DNA from: Treponema sp. UBA3870
GTDB taxonomy: Bacteria; Spirochaetota; Spirochaetia; Treponematales; Treponemataceae
Assembly: GCA_002392275.1 (NCBI GenBank)
Contig: DGGQ01000102.1
Coordinates: 1-6,418 of the forward strand
Reading direction: 5' to 3'
Length of the DNA stretch: 6,418 nt
Shown in pieces: positions 5,909 through 6,418 of this stretch (its first letter is position 1; the number at the start of each line of letters is the position of its first letter). The notes under the pieces were generated by a model that searched no databases, had not been told where the DNA came from, and saw only the letters and a program-made list of their open reading frames with translations. Made by a program: the position numbers and the translations under genes.

Positions 5909-6418
5909 TTAATCGACCACAGAATAGATATCAGTATCAAGATTGAACGTGCCGTCACTGTGGACCCTGGCGACATTCATTTCCAGCGGATTGTGAATCT
6001 GTATATAGGCTCCGCCCTGCCTCTGCTGGTATTTTCCGACCACCGGCCTGTGTCCACCGAACCAGAAACAGTTGGTACTGTCTCCCTTTTTGTTGAGCTC
6101 GTGGAACTGCTCCTCCACGGTCATGTCGCTCACGTCTCCGTTGTCCGTCCACGTAAACCCCAGCACAACCTCGGGATGCCGCCTGTAGTCTATGATTTCC
6201 TTTTTTGAAAAACATCGGAAGGGTTCCCCATGGCTCACACCGAACCTGTCAAAAATTGCCACGACAGGAAGCGCGTGCTCAAATTCGGAGATAAGATAGG
6301 CTGTGGCCTGAGAATAATGCTCCTCCAGAAAGTCGTAGACCATCTGTCCCTCCATGGCTATTTTTCTGAAACCATGGTCCCCGTTGGAATTGACGTTCAG
6401 GACATTCTCGTGGTTTCC
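5909..6418 (-). CDS. PPP-family metallo-phosphoprotein phosphatase, 5' end outside the window (partial)
   Basis: The frame is open to the right edge, giving the C-terminal 169 residues. They carry the second half of the PPP/calcineurin-like signature in the right order: GNHEN at visible residues 1-5 (metal ligand Asn and catalytic His), LPVVAIFDRFGVSHGEP (50-66) with the metal-binding His63, FTWTDN (88-93) in place of the LLWSDP of eukaryotic PP1, and FWFGGHRPVVGKY (118-130) with metal ligand His123. The spacings (61, 27 and 60 residues) are close to those of PP1. The N-terminal GDxHG and GDxVDRG motifs must lie beyond the edge. An ATG at 6355 is in frame, but it falls after the GNHE motif and cannot be the true start. 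Likely role: removing phosphate from Ser/Thr on substrates of the kinase encoded 29 bases downstream, in the cytoplasm. A phosphoesterase on small molecules is the alternative. Confidence 0.85.
   Translation of the reverse strand, partial: GNHENVLNVNSNGDHGFRKIAMEGQMVYDFLEEHYSQATAYLISEFEHALPVVAIFDRFGVSHGEPFRCFSKKEIIDYRRHPEVVLGFTWTDNGDVSDMTVEEQFHELNKKGDSTNCFWFGGHRPVVGKYQQRQGGAYIQIHNPLEMNVARVHSDGTFNLDTDIYSVVD

Noticed and set aside
6198..6210. T/A-runs near 6200 as a terminator hairpin
   Set aside because: They encode FSKKE in the phosphatase on the minus strand; no GC stem, and they lie inside a conserved gene.
6353..6355. ATG at 6355 as the start of the phosphatase
   Set aside because: The frame stays open to the window edge, and the required GNHE motif lies upstream of this ATG.

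Overview
The window carries two converging gene groups. Coding density is very high: no stretch over about 70 bases lacks a gene, and neighbouring genes are 6 to 29 bases apart or overlap. Base composition is moderate, A-rich on the coding strand (many GGA, AAA, TCC and AAC codons). The lipoprotein signal, the transmembrane Ser/Thr kinase and the general codon style fit a host-associated spirochaete of the Treponema type. That assignment is an impression from the sequence, not a search result.

Left half, plus strand (1-2403): the likely last codons of an upstream gene, then a classical short-chain dehydrogenase/reductase (69-926) and nicotinate phosphoribosyltransferase, pncB (943-2403). These sit in tandem with a 16-base gap and are probably co-transcribed. 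PncB makes nicotinate mononucleotide for NAD salvage. The SDR is an NAD(P)-using enzyme of unknown substrate.

Right half, minus strand (2410-6418), in transcription order from the right edge: a 5'-truncated PPP-family protein phosphatase (GNHE, SHGE, WTDN and GGHRP motifs), a 668-residue transmembrane Ser/Thr protein kinase, a degenerate response-regulator-like protein with an OmpR/PhoB-type winged helix, and a small lipoprotein. Spacings are 29, 6 and -4 bases, so this looks like one signalling operon. It would pair a kinase with its opposing phosphatase, a transcription factor that seems to have lost its aspartate-phosphorylation pocket, and an envelope lipoprotein. The kinase has a large extracytoplasmic C-terminal region, so a plausible scheme is envelope signal to Ser/Thr phosphorylation to DNA binding. 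That scheme is inference.

The two groups converge with 6 bases between stop codons and no visible hairpin terminator. No RNA genes, mobile elements, CRISPR arrays or sizeable DNA repeats were seen. The promoters of both groups lie outside the window.
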